A DNA stretch of 11,637 nucleotides from Candidatus Saccharimonadota bacterium (GCA_007131065.1 SLRF01000044.1:1-11637), one strand, 5' to 3'; shown: positions 1 through 7,632, counted from the stretch's first letter. A program made the numbers and translations. The notes: generated by a model from the sequence alone, not told the origin.

Positions 1-198
1 GAGCTGGCTGTCACCAGCGCGTAAGGTTACAAATTGCTAAATTAGGAGAAGGCTCTGGAAAGGGCTGCCAAAGAGAGTGAAAGCCTCGTATCCGAAAGTT
101 TAGCAACCTTATATTTTTTATCTCGAGTAGGTCGGAACACGTGAAACTCTGACTGAATCTGGGAGGTCCACCTTCCAAGGCTAAATATGATGTGTGAT

Positions 199-241
<43 letters not shown>

Positions 242-928
242 GAAAGGGGAGTGAAATAGACCTGAAACTGTGTGCCTACAAGGAGTCGGAGTCCCGATTT
301 ATCGGGATGACGGCGTGCTTTTTGTAGAACGATCCAGCGAGTTAATTTGCAATGCTTGGTTAAGCCATTTGGTGGAGCCGTAGTGAAAGCGAGGGCGAAC
401 AGCCCGTTTTATGGTATTGCGAATTAGACCCGAAACCAGGTGACCTATCCATGGGCAGGCTGAAGCGGACATAACAGTTCGTGGAGGGCCGCACCAGGGT
501 ACGATGCAACGTGCTTGGATGACCTGTGGATAGCGGTGAAATGCTAATCGAACCTGGAGATAGCTGGTTCTCCTCGAAATAGCTTTAGGGCTAGCGTTGT
601 GCTATTAGCACCCGGAGGTAGAGCTCTGATTGGGTATGGGGCGCGCAAGCGTACCCAACCCTGTCAAACTACGAATACCGGGTGTGGAATCACAGCAGTT
701 AGAACGCGGGGGCTAAGCTCCGCGCTCGAAAGGGAAACAGCCCAGATCGCCGATTAAGGTCCCTAAATCCAAACTAAGTGGGAAACGAGGTAGAGTCGCA
801 TAGACAATCAGGATGTTGGCTTAGAAGCAGCCATTCATTTAAAGAGTGCGTAACAGCTCACTGATCGATTGTGATTCTGCGCGGAAAATGTAACGGGGCT
901 AAGTTTGGTACCGAAATCGCGAACTCTA

Positions 929-1079
929 GTATGAGACTAAGCTTATGAATGTCTTTAGATCTAATTTAAGTATGAACGGAGAATTTTCGCATAAATTCGA
1001 AGTGAAATACCAAATTCAGGTAAAAAGAGCAGCGAGCATAAGCGAGCGATGAGAAAAAACCGTAGGTTTTGTCTCATAC
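929..1079 (+). repeat. Intervening sequence in 23S helix 45, related to an intergenic repeat
   Basis: The native helix 45 tip is replaced by about 150 nt. It is bounded by a perfect 9-bp inverted repeat, GTATGAGAC (929-937) and GTCTCATAC (1071-1079), continuing outward into the native stem (CTCTA/TGGAG). It holds no ORF worth calling and no group I intron features that I recognise. Its right part contains a second hairpin, ATGAGA..AACC-GTA-GGTT..TCTCAT at 1049-1077, which competes for the same 3' arm. The block from about 990 to 1079 is clearly similar to the reverse complement of 9227-9320, including AAAAGAGCAG and ATTTTCGCA segments. Helix 45 is a known site of intervening sequences that RNase III removes in other bacteria, so excision giving a fragmented 23S is likely but not visible here. 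Confidence 0.85.
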
Positions 1080-1586
1080 TGGAGTGGTAGAGGAGCGTTC
1101 CTTGCAGCGTTGAAGGTGAGCCGGAAGGCCAGCTGGAGCGCAAGGAAGTGAGAATGCTGGAATTAGTAGCCATAATTGGGGTGAGAATCCCCGACACCGA
1201 AAGAGCAAGGTTTCCTGAGCCATGGTAATCATCTCAGGGTTAGTCGGTCCTAAGCCGAGGCGTAGCGCGTAGGCGATGGACAACGGGTTAATATTCCCGT
1301 ACTAGATATATTGTTGTGTCGTGTTGTGCGGCATGGTAGCGTGAGCAGTTTTTGACTATAACTGTCTAAGTGTCTAGATTCGCCTTTGGCGAGTCGAAGC
1401 ACGAATGCGAGGCTGATTTCAGCCAAGTCGCGTGACCCAAGCCGACCAGAAAAGACACGGCATGTAATAGATATATCTATCCGTACCGCAAACCGACACA
1501 GGTGCTCAGGTCGAGTAGACCAAGGTGTACGAGAGAACCTTCGTTAAGGAACTCGGCAAAATAACGGCCGTAACTTCGGGATAAGG

Positions 1587-1726
1587 CCTGCCCCTGCGTC
1601 TCACTAGCGTGAGGACGCAGTATTTTGGGATTAGTATTTTGTATATCGGGAAGTTAAAACTCCTAAATACTATATACAAACTCCTATATACTGCGCCTCG
1701 CTCTGGTGAGGCGCAAGGGGCCGCAG
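1587..1726 (+). other. Expanded helix 63 region of 23S rRNA
   Basis: This segment lies between the conserved TAACTTCGGGATAAGG and GACTGTTTACTAAAAACACAG blocks and is roughly twice as long as my recollection of the E. coli equivalent. It has two GC-rich hairpins (1594-1620, CTGCGTC/GACGCAG; 1693-1714, GCGCCTC/GAGGCGC) flanking an AT-rich core. In the core, TAGTATTT (1632-1639) matches AAATACTA (1665-1672) and TTGTATAT (1639-1646) matches ATATACAA (1672-1679), both as inverted repeats in non-nested order. Outer arms CCTGCCCC and GGGGCCGCAG can close the whole. It is probably a lengthened helix or a short intervening sequence; there is no coding content. Confidence 0.7.
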
Positions 1727-2161
1727 TAAAAGAATTCAAGCGACTGTTTACTAAAAACACAGGTCCGTGCTAACACGAAAGTGGATGTATACGGGCTGAC
1801 GCCTGCCCAGTGCTGGAAGGTTAAGGGGACGGCTTCACGGCTTGAACTGAAGCCCCAGTAAACGGCGGCGGTAACTATAACCGTCCTAAGGTAGCGAAAT
1901 TCCTTGTCAGGTAAGTTCTGACCCGCACGAATGGCGCAACGATTTGAATACTGTCTCAACGAAGGACTCGGCGAATTTGCATTGCCGGTAAAGATGCCGG
2001 CTACCCGCACCAGGACGAAAAGACCCCGTGGAGCTTTACTACAGCTTGGCATTGGAGTGGGATACGCTTTGTGCAGTATAGGTGGGAGACTATGATCCTC
2101 TGACGCTAGTCAGAGAGGAGTCATCAGTGAAATACCACCCTAAGTGTGTCTTTGTTCTAAT

Positions 2162-2314
2162 CTCAGCCACAAGGTGAGAATGATCAAGTGATTACTAGCA
2201 TAAGTTAGTGACATTTTGATGTAGAAATAGCAACACATACGGAGTAAATGTCCTAACTTCAACAAACTAGTAATTACTTATTTAGATAATGATCGTTCTT
2301 AGCTTCTGGCTGAG
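2162..2314 (+). other. Greatly extended helix 79 (intervening-sequence-like) in 23S rRNA
   Basis: Helix 79 is about 26 nt in E. coli and about 153 nt here. It reads as one long nested hairpin: base CTCAGCCA (2162-2169) with TGGCTGAG (2307-2314), then AATGATC with GATCGTT, then AAGTGATTACTAG (2186-2198) with CTAGTAATTACTT (2267-2279, one G-U pair), then AAGTTAG-GACATTT (2202-2216) with AAATGTC-CTAACTT (2246-2259). The distal part is AT-rich, unlike the rRNA core. No intron core or ORF is recognisable. It may be kept as an rRNA expansion or cut out by RNase III. Confidence 0.8.
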
Positions 2315-2536
2315 AGACAGTGTCTGGTGGGTAGTTTAACTGGGGCGGTTGCCTCCTAAAGAGTAACGGAGGCGTTCAAAGGTTGGCTAGTCTCGGATGG
2401 AAATCGAGATGATAGTGCAAACGCAGAAGCCAGCTTGACTGTGAGGCCTACAAGCCGAACAGGGACGAAAGTCGGAGTTAGTGATCCGCTGTATACACAT
2501 ACCTTTTGGTATATTTGATTGTGGTATCGGCAGCGC

Positions 2537-2571
<35 letters not shown>

Positions 2572-2603
2572 TATAGCGCCCAATAGTCCACATAGACGGC
2601 GCT

Positions 2604-2640
<37 letters not shown>

Positions 2641-2650
2641 GAGGAGCATC

Positions 2651-2699
<49 letters not shown>

Positions 2700-2998
2700 T
2701 AGAACGTCGTGAGACAGTTCGGATTATATCCGGTGTGGGTGTTGAAACTTGAGTGAAGTCACTCCTAGTACGAGAGGACCGGAGTGAACGAACCTCTGGT
2801 GTACCGATTGTCGCGTCAGCGGCATTGTCGGGTAGCTATGTTCGGAAGGGATAAGTGCTGAAAGCATATAAGCACGAAGCCCACCACAAAACTAGGTTTC
2901 GTCTGAGACCACAGGTAGACCACCTGTTTGATAGGCACTAGGTGTACGCACAGCAATGTGTTTAGCCGAGGTGTACTAATAGGTCGACGTCTTTTGAA

Positions 2999-3165
2999 TT
3001 TTATTCATGTCCAACTTAATTAGTAATTAATACAGCTATTTTTAGAGTATTACGTATAACGTATTATGTATCATGTATCATGTATTTGATCTTAGTACTG
3101 CCAATATACGTAATACCTGATACGTTATACTGTTTTGAAAAATAGTATAACTCTAAGACTATAGA
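2999..3165 (+). repeat. 23S-5S spacer with interleaved inverted repeats
   Basis: An AT-rich, non-coding spacer with no tRNA. GTATTACGTAT (3047-3057) is the exact inverse of 3106-3116, and GTATAACGTAT (3054-3064) is the exact inverse of 3120-3130. Because the two left arms overlap and the right arms are in the wrong order for nesting, the pairings exclude each other. ATGTATC units are tandemly repeated at about 3067-3084. CTATTTTTAGAGT (3036-3048) is loosely inverted by GAAAAATAGTATAACTCT (3137-3154), a possible processing stem. I see no gene. Confidence 0.6.
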
Positions 3166-3209
3166 TGCCGAAGAAGGTTCATGACTCAAACGAGTATGCG
3201 TGGCTCTTC

Positions 3210-3216
<7 letters not shown>
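3166..3216 (+). promoter_or_regulatory. 5S leader hairpin overlapping the mature 5S 5' end
   Basis: CCGAAGAAG (3168-3176) is the exact inverse of CTTCTTCGG (3206-3214), with a small inner stem GACTC/GAGT around an AAAC loop. The right arm includes the first bases of mature 5S rRNA (TTCGG, 3210-3214), which in the finished molecule pair with CCGAA at 3312-3316. The leader strand imitates the 3' strand of 5S helix I, so precursor and mature folds exclude each other. A role in ordering 5S folding or RNase processing is an inference. Confidence 0.6.
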
Positions 3217-3316
<100 letters not shown>

Positions 3317-3327
3317 TATGAGATTAG

Positions 3328-3353
3328 CCCTGGGTCATGTACCCGGGGTTTTT
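3328..3353 (+). terminator. Intrinsic terminator of the rRNA operon
   Basis: An 8-bp GC-rich stem, CCCTGGGT (3328-3335) with ACCCGGGG (3341-3348), a five-base loop CATGT and a T run (3349-3353). It directly follows 5S rRNA and separates rRNA transcription from the ATPase operon promoter 58 nt downstream. Confidence 0.9.
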
Positions 3354-3410
3354 CTTTGCCCAAACATCGATAGCAGCAAGTAGTCCAGTTAATTATTGCT
3401 AGCCTATTCT

Positions 3411-3439
3411 TTGGCAGCTAAGCATAAGTGATATATAAT
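3411..3439 (+). promoter_or_regulatory. Sigma70-like promoter of the F1-like ATPase operon
   Basis: TTGGCA (3411-3416), a 17-bp spacer and TATAAT (3434-3439), a full consensus -10 box. It sits between the rRNA terminator and the first ATPase gene. The transcript would start near 3446, leaving a leader of under 30 nt before the GAGGAG Shine-Dalgarno at 3462-3467. No operator or riboswitch is apparent. Confidence 0.8.
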
Positions 3440-3473
3440 ATTATCAACTCTGCAAACTGTTGAGGAGACAGAT

Positions 3474-4289
3474 ATCACGAAAGAACGTATAGCTCAATCG
3501 TTATTAATTAGTACAGCCCTTATAATAAGTGGTCTGTTAACTGTAGTTTCAGCGCAGGAATTTTCATCTGGGTATAGCGCCGAAACAAGCCTTCCTACAG
3601 GCATGGCGGTTAGCTTCGTCTCAGAGGACGCTCGGACTGTCGAGCCCGCTAATTCAAGTAATATTGATAATTTATTAGGTGTAGTTGTAGGAGGTAGCGG
3701 TTCGTTACTGACCATATCTTCACAAGAAAGCAATGTGCAGGTTGTTACTAGCGGTGTTACCGATCTATTGGTGACGGATGAAAATGGCGCAATAGAGGAC
3801 GGTGACTATATAGCAATTTCCAGTATTGAGGGTGTTGGGCGTAAGTCTCAGAGGAGCGATCGTAGAGTGATAGGGGTGGCTAGAGGGGATTTTTCCGACC
3901 CTACAGTTCAAACTGTACGAACTGAGACTGGCGAGACCAGGGAGGTGGCCATAGCTCGCATACCGGTGCTCATCCAGGTAGGCGGTAATCCGTCGGCTGC
4001 CGAGCAGGAGTCGTTCCTGCCAGGGTTCATCCAGGAGGGAGCCAATGCATTGGCTGGAGAGCCGGTAGCTCCTGCACGTATACTTATTGCCATGATGATA
4101 ATTACCGGCGGTATAGTCGGATCAATGGTGCTCCTTTACGGTGCAGTTTCGAGTACTATCATATCTATCGGGCGCAACCCACTAAGCACAGCTTCCATAT
4201 ATGCCGGATTAGCCCGTATGATAACCATAGCTGTGGGTATCATTTTGCTTTCAGTTGCTATAGCATACTTAATAGTGGTGGGAGGATAA
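3474..4289 (+). CDS. Exported protein with C-terminal c-subunit-like membrane hairpin, first gene of the ATPase operon; non-AUG start
   Basis: Not a family I can name with certainty. Reading from ATC at 3474 gives 271 residues. Residues 1-27 are a signal peptide (K3, R5, hydrophobic core, cleavage after VSA). Residues 28-200 are a beta-rich exported domain with segments such as LLGVVVGG and EDGDYIAISSIEGVG. Two hydrophobic helices follow (about 203-230 and 249-269). Their connecting loop holds GRNP (233-236) and a further Arg, so it should be cytoplasmic with both termini outside, exactly the topology of subunit c with its RQP/RNP loop. Unlike c, neither helix has Asp or Glu. The first ATG (3603) would delete the signal peptide. 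GAGGAG (3462-3467) sits six bases before ATC; the following ACG is another candidate. It ends one base before the b-like gene. I infer that it forms the membrane ring or partner of the F1 head. Confidence 0.75.
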   Translation: MTKERIAQSLLISTALIISGLLTVVSAQEFSSGYSAETSLPTGMAVSFVSEDARTVEPANSSNIDNLLGVVVGGSGSLLTISSQESNVQVVTSGVTDLLVTDENGAIEDGDYIAISSIEGVGRKSQRSDRRVIGVARGDFSDPTVQTVRTETGETREVAIARIPVLIQVGGNPSAAEQESFLPGFIQEGANALAGEPVAPARILIAMMIITGGIVGSMVLLYGAVSSTIISIGRNPLSTASIYAGLARMITIAVGIILLSVAIAYLIVVGG

Positions 4290-4290
4290 C

Positions 4291-4899
4291 GTGGAGCTAG
4301 TATTTATAATTATCGCAGCGATAGTCGTATTGATGACTATCTGGACGTTGTGGCAGTTGCAAAAGCTCCAGAAGCATCTAAATGTTTACAACGATTACGT
4401 AGGTGAGGTACGAGAAGGTGTTATAAGCGAAGTAATCACAGAGGAATTCCTAAATCAGCTCCGTAATCAGGCGCAATTACAGTTAACCAATACCATAAGA
4501 GCCATGGATAAAGAGCTTCAACAGGCCTTGTCGCAAAGCTACCAGCAGTTGATGCAGAACATAGAGCAGGAGGCCGCTCGTATAATTAACGGTGAACTAG
4601 AACAGTATCGAAAGACTATCAGTGATGCTAAAGACGCTGCATCTAATGTTAGCTCGGAAACTGAAAGGCAGCTTTCCGAGATTCGTACGCAGGTGCAAGA
4701 GCAGGCAGAATCAGCGGTCAGAGAAGAGAAGAAAAGGTTAGCAGGCGAGATAGAGTCTAAGCTCAGCGATATCGTAGTCTACTACTTGGTAGAGGCGCTA
4801 GGTGAGGGTGTGGACCTAGGCAGTCAGAGGCAGTACATACTACAGCAACTGGAAGAGAGAAAAGAAGACATCAAACGGGATATAAGCGATGAATTTTAA
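4291..4899 (+). CDS. atpF: F-type ATPase b-like subunit (membrane-anchored coiled coil)
   Basis: A 202-residue stalk-like protein. An N-terminal membrane helix (about 4-21) is followed by a long, charged, Ala/Gln/Glu-rich coiled coil (about 35-160), and then by a helical tail (YYLVEALGEGVDLG, then QQLEERKEDIKRD) that would reach the top of F1. This is the architecture of subunit b, slightly longer than the usual 155-170 residues; the sequence alone does not prove the family, so the call rests on architecture and position just before the delta-like gene. The start is GTG at 4291, one base after the upstream TAA, with GGAGG (4281-4285) five bases before it and lying inside the previous gene. 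Its 3' end overlaps the next gene by 11 bp, suggesting translational coupling. In a rotary machine it would be the peripheral stator, yet no subunit a is present for it to hold. Confidence 0.75.
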   Translation: MELVFIIIAAIVVLMTIWTLWQLQKLQKHLNVYNDYVGEVREGVISEVITEEFLNQLRNQAQLQLTNTIRAMDKELQQALSQSYQQLMQNIEQEAARIINGELEQYRKTISDAKDAASNVSSETERQLSEIRTQVQEQAESAVREEKKRLAGEIESKLSDIVVYYLVEALGEGVDLGSQRQYILQQLEERKEDIKRDISDEF

Positions 4900-5326
4900 T
4901 ATGCCAGGAGAGGTTATCTTAGAAAGAGATTTTCAGCGTGCAAAACGAGGCTTGCAAGATGCCATAAACAACTCGCAGGATATGGATAAGCTTACAGGGT
5001 ACCCGAGAGCTTTAGTAGATGCTAACCCAGAAATCGTAAAAGACTCTGGGCTACACGGTTTACTACAGACTATAGAGGCGTCAAAAAGCGATATCCCGGT
5101 TTTTGATGTTATTTTACCAACAGAACCACACGATTCTTTACTGCGGGAAATCAGCACCTGGTTTCGCGGACAGATTCACTCCGCCGCTCTTATCAAGCTC
5201 TCTGTTCGCAGTAGTATCGGTGGTGGAGTAGTCGTACGCTCCAAGAATCGCATATTCGACATGTCGTTTAAGCCGAAGATTTTGGCTGCAAAAGATAAGC
5301 TACCGGAGGTGATGCGCCGTGTTTGA
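4889..5326 (+). CDS. atpH: F1-like ATPase delta-like subunit
   Basis: 145 residues, shorter than the usual 175-180. The C-terminal third has the delta/OSCP signature: a beta strand (LIKLSVRS), then IGGGVVV (110-116), a turn and RIFDMSFKPKI (121-131), matching the typical 'IGG-hydrophobic-R-G-D-x-x-(I/F)-D-x-S' tail. The N-terminal part is helical but I cannot match it to the six-helix domain that grips alpha; alpha is also about 12 residues shorter at its N-terminus, so this contact may be remodelled. The start is ATG at 4889, overlapping the b-like gene by 11 bp; ATG at 4901 (Met5) is an alternative, and neither has a strong SD. The 3' end overlaps alpha by 8 bp. Expected role: cap joining the peripheral stalk to the F1 head. 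Confidence 0.7.
   Translation: MNFNMPGEVILERDFQRAKRGLQDAINNSQDMDKLTGYPRALVDANPEIVKDSGLHGLLQTIEASKSDIPVFDVILPTEPHDSLLREISTWFRGQIHSAALIKLSVRSSIGGGVVVRSKNRIFDMSFKPKILAAKDKLPEVMRRV
5305..5313 (+). promoter_or_regulatory. Extended Shine-Dalgarno of atpA
   Basis: GGAGGTGAT is a nine-base match to the anti-SD tail, ending five bases before the GTG start of alpha at 5319. It lies inside the delta-like gene. It fixes the GTG start and suggests that alpha is translated more strongly than its neighbours. Confidence 0.8.
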
Positions 5327-6752
5327 TCAACACTTCCAGGAACTAATAGACCAAGGACACCCTACCGGTAAAGTAGTGGCCGTAAACGAATTCCTCATAA
5401 CTGTGCGTGGGCTTGCACCGGTCGGTGCAAATGCCTTGATCTTGTTCGAAGATGGCACACGCGGTCTAGTAAGAGAAGTATCAGGTGATGATGTATTGGT
5501 ATTAAGCTTAGACACCAAGCCGATGGTCCCGGGCGGTATGGCAGTCTTACAAAACGAGGAGCTGGTAACAGGTGTCGGGCGTGGCCTTATCGGGCGCGTA
5601 ATATCTGCTAAAGGTCAGCCACTCGATGGCAAAGGTGTACCACCTCTGAGCGAGACCTGGCCAGTATTTGCAGATGCTCCCAAGATATTTGAGCGAGACA
5701 CTCTTGATGCCCAGCTGGAGACGGGCGTGACTATAGTAGATACACTGTTTCCGATAGTGCTCGGTCAGAGAATTGCACTGCTAGGTGATAGCAAGACCGG
5801 TAAATCAAGCTTGTTGCTACAGATAGCACAGAATCAAGTCAATAAGAACCGTGTAGTGATATACGTCATGATTGCAAAGCGTCCTAACGAAATCGACGAG
5901 GCTATATCTCGTTTGCAACAAACAGGAGCTATGCAACATACCATTGTAGTTGCTACATCAGTTTTTGACTCATTAGTAGAATCGTATCTGGCTCCGTATA
6001 TTGCCTGTGCTATCGGTGAGCACCTCTGGCACGAGGGTGTGGATGTAGCGGTGCTGTATGATGATTTTTCCAATCACGCTCAGGTTCATAGAGAGATCTC
6101 ATTGCTAGCCGGTGCCAATCCGGGCCGTGACTCATACCCAGGAGATGTATTCTATAGACACTCCAGCTTGCTAGAGCGCGCCGGTCGACTTAAGAAGAAC
6201 GGTGCTACATTGACGGCTATACCGGCTGTTTTGACCCCTAGTAACGACGTCACAGCATATCTTCCTACTAACATTATATCGATCACCGACGGTCAGATTA
6301 TATTCGATACCGATGTAATGAGGTCGGGAATTCGACCGGCAGTTAATACCGGGCTTTCAGTAAGTCGTGTAGGGGGTAGAGCGCAGTCCGGTCACCAAAA
6401 AGAACTGTCCACGCACATATTTCAGATTCTTAGTGATTATCGTGATGCACAGGAATTCTCACATTTTGCCTCAGAAATGGCTATAGAAGCACAGAAAAGC
6501 CTCAATCTAGGAGAGCGGGCCCTAAATGCACTAAAACAGACCACCAATGAGCTGTATCCTCTAGCCGCTCAGCAGCTCTTGCTGGATGTCTCTTTAAAGG
6601 CAGATTTAGACAAGAAGCTCAATCTTGGCGTCATGAAGCAGTGGCTAAGAGAACAGAATTTCGATCTTGATTTACCGCAGACCGACCCGGACGCCTACAA
6701 TAAACTGGTGGAGGATACTATCGCCGAATATCTTATAGAGGTAAAGAAATGA
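5319..6752 (+). CDS. atpA: F1-type ATPase alpha subunit
   Basis: 477 residues, against about 500-513 for typical alpha. The N-terminal beta barrel (1-90) is followed by a nucleotide-binding domain with P-loop GDSKTGKS (156-163; usual form GDRQTGKT) and Walker B VLYDD (245-249). NPGRDSYPGDVFY (267-279) and LPTNIISITDGQI (315-327) follow, and SVSR carries the arginine finger R350 that reaches into the catalytic site on beta. The C-terminal helical domain is complete. All residues needed for a non-catalytic nucleotide site and catalysis in trans are present. The N-terminal helix that normally binds delta is about 12 residues shorter. It overlaps the delta-like gene by 8 bp. Its stop (ATGA at 6749-6752) overlaps a tiny ORF leading to gamma. 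Family assignment is certain; the P-loop spelling and short ends mark it as divergent. Confidence 0.97.
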   Translation: MFDQHFQELIDQGHPTGKVVAVNEFLITVRGLAPVGANALILFEDGTRGLVREVSGDDVLVLSLDTKPMVPGGMAVLQNEELVTGVGRGLIGRVISAKGQPLDGKGVPPLSETWPVFADAPKIFERDTLDAQLETGVTIVDTLFPIVLGQRIALLGDSKTGKSSLLLQIAQNQVNKNRVVIYVMIAKRPNEIDEAISRLQQTGAMQHTIVVATSVFDSLVESYLAPYIACAIGEHLWHEGVDVAVLYDDFSNHAQVHREISLLAGANPGRDSYPGDVFYRHSSLLERAGRLKKNGATLTAIPAVLTPSNDVTAYLPTNIISITDGQIIFDTDVMRSGIRPAVNTGLSVSRVGGRAQSGHQKELSTHIFQILSDYRDAQEFSHFASEMAIEAQKSLNLGERALNALKQTTNELYPLAAQQLLLDVSLKADLDKKLNLGVMKQWLREQNFDLDLPQTDPDAYNKLVEDTIAEYLIEVKK

Positions 6753-6793
6753 TTCTGAGCTATAAATACCAAGTTGATGGAGCTGCGGGATGA
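6749..6793 (+). other. Possible 14-codon coupling ORF between alpha and gamma
   Basis: ATG at 6749 overlaps the alpha stop (ATGA), runs 14 codons (MILSYKYQVDGAAG) and ends at TGA 6791-6793, which overlaps the gamma start ATG at 6790 (again ATGA). GAGGT at 6738-6742 lies six bases before its ATG. It spans the whole 37-nt alpha-gamma gap, so it could carry ribosomes from alpha into gamma. It is too short to judge as a real peptide, and gamma has its own GGAG (6779-6782). Confidence 0.35.
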
Positions 6794-7632
6794 GAAGTTC
6801 AAACGATATACAGGCAGAGATGCAGCAGATTAAAACTGTCGACATGTTGGCAGAAACATTCAAGGGTATATCATCCCATCATATAGCCCAGCTCAAGGGG
6901 AGGGTCTTGCAGTCCAAAGATTTTTTTGCTGATCTCTGGTCTATATACACTCAACTACGGAACAATCCCAAGGATCGGTTGACTCGAGACATAGAATACC
7001 CCGATAAGACGCTGTTCGTAGTAGTGACAGCCGAAGGAGGTTTGAGCGGAGATATAGACCGCAAGCTAGTAGATTGGATGTTAACTAAATATGACCCCAG
7101 TACGCACGATATAATTGTGTTGGGTCACCACGGAGTATTACAGTTAGCCCAAGCAGGAGTCGATATCGTAAAATATTACCGAATCCCCGACAAGGATGTA
7201 ACACAGATAAACCCCGGCCCCATCATCACTGATGTGCTCAAGTATGGCGATGCGCAAGTATTTTATCAGACATACGTAACACTAGGTGTACAGGACATTA
7301 AGAGCATAGATCTCTTTGAGGTCATACAAAACTTAGGTGCAGAAGCAGAAGATAAGGGGTCAGTAATTACGCGCGAGAACTACATATTTGAGCCGACCTT
7401 CGATTCAGTGCTTTCCTATATGGAATCGATCATGATGAGCGTGGCGTTGTCACAGGTTATCCTGGAGTCCAAGCTTGCCCAGTATGCCAGCCGTTTTAAT
7501 GCCATGTCGGCTGCTCATGAGAAATCTGGCGAAATATCCCATGATTTGAAGATGCAGTATATGAGAAGTAAGAGAGCCGAAGCGGACGAGCGAATACGAG
7601 AGGTTATAAACGGGGTGCGTTATGGTAGGTAG
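6790..7632 (+). CDS. atpG: F1-type ATPase gamma subunit (central shaft)
   Basis: 280 residues, the normal size for gamma. The N-terminal helix begins SSNDIQAEMQQIKTVDML, the counterpart of the usual 'DIRRRIRSVKNTQKIT' helix. The Rossmann-like middle contains VVVTAEGGLSGDID (77-90), the equivalent of the T-S/D-R/K-G-L-C/A-G-G motif with the Arg/Lys replaced. The C-terminal helix ends in SKLAQYASRFNAMSAAHEKS and the ERIREVINGV tail, which match gamma's 'AARMxAMxxAT..A' and 'ITxEIxEIVxGA' segments. Gamma turns inside the alpha/beta hexamer and contacts the membrane rotor through its foot. A complete gamma argues that this machine rotates. It starts at ATG 6790 with GGAG seven bases upstream and overlaps beta by 11 bp. 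Confidence 0.92.
   Translation: MRSSNDIQAEMQQIKTVDMLAETFKGISSHHIAQLKGRVLQSKDFFADLWSIYTQLRNNPKDRLTRDIEYPDKTLFVVVTAEGGLSGDIDRKLVDWMLTKYDPSTHDIIVLGHHGVLQLAQAGVDIVKYYRIPDKDVTQINPGPIITDVLKYGDAQVFYQTYVTLGVQDIKSIDLFEVIQNLGAEAEDKGSVITRENYIFEPTFDSVLSYMESIMMSVALSQVILESKLAQYASRFNAMSAAHEKSGEISHDLKMQYMRSKRAEADERIREVINGVRYGR

Noticed and set aside
1684..2052. Minus-strand 122-codon ORF and other ORFs inside 1-2998
   Set aside because: They lie across conserved 23S rRNA core sequence; such open frames are chance products of rRNA. No homing-endonuclease motif is seen.
929..2314. Self-splicing group I or II introns in the 23S gene
   Set aside because: The inserts are 150 nt or shorter and are simple hairpins without the conserved core elements or an ORF; intervening sequences or expansions fit better.
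2999..3209. tRNA gene or CRISPR array in the spacer repeats
   Set aside because: No cloverleaf is seen, and the repeats are short and irregular without spacers of uniform size.
3603..4289. ATG 3603 as the true start of the first ATPase gene
   Set aside because: It would discard a clear upstream signal peptide in the same frame, and it has no SD, while GAGGAG is well placed for the upstream start.
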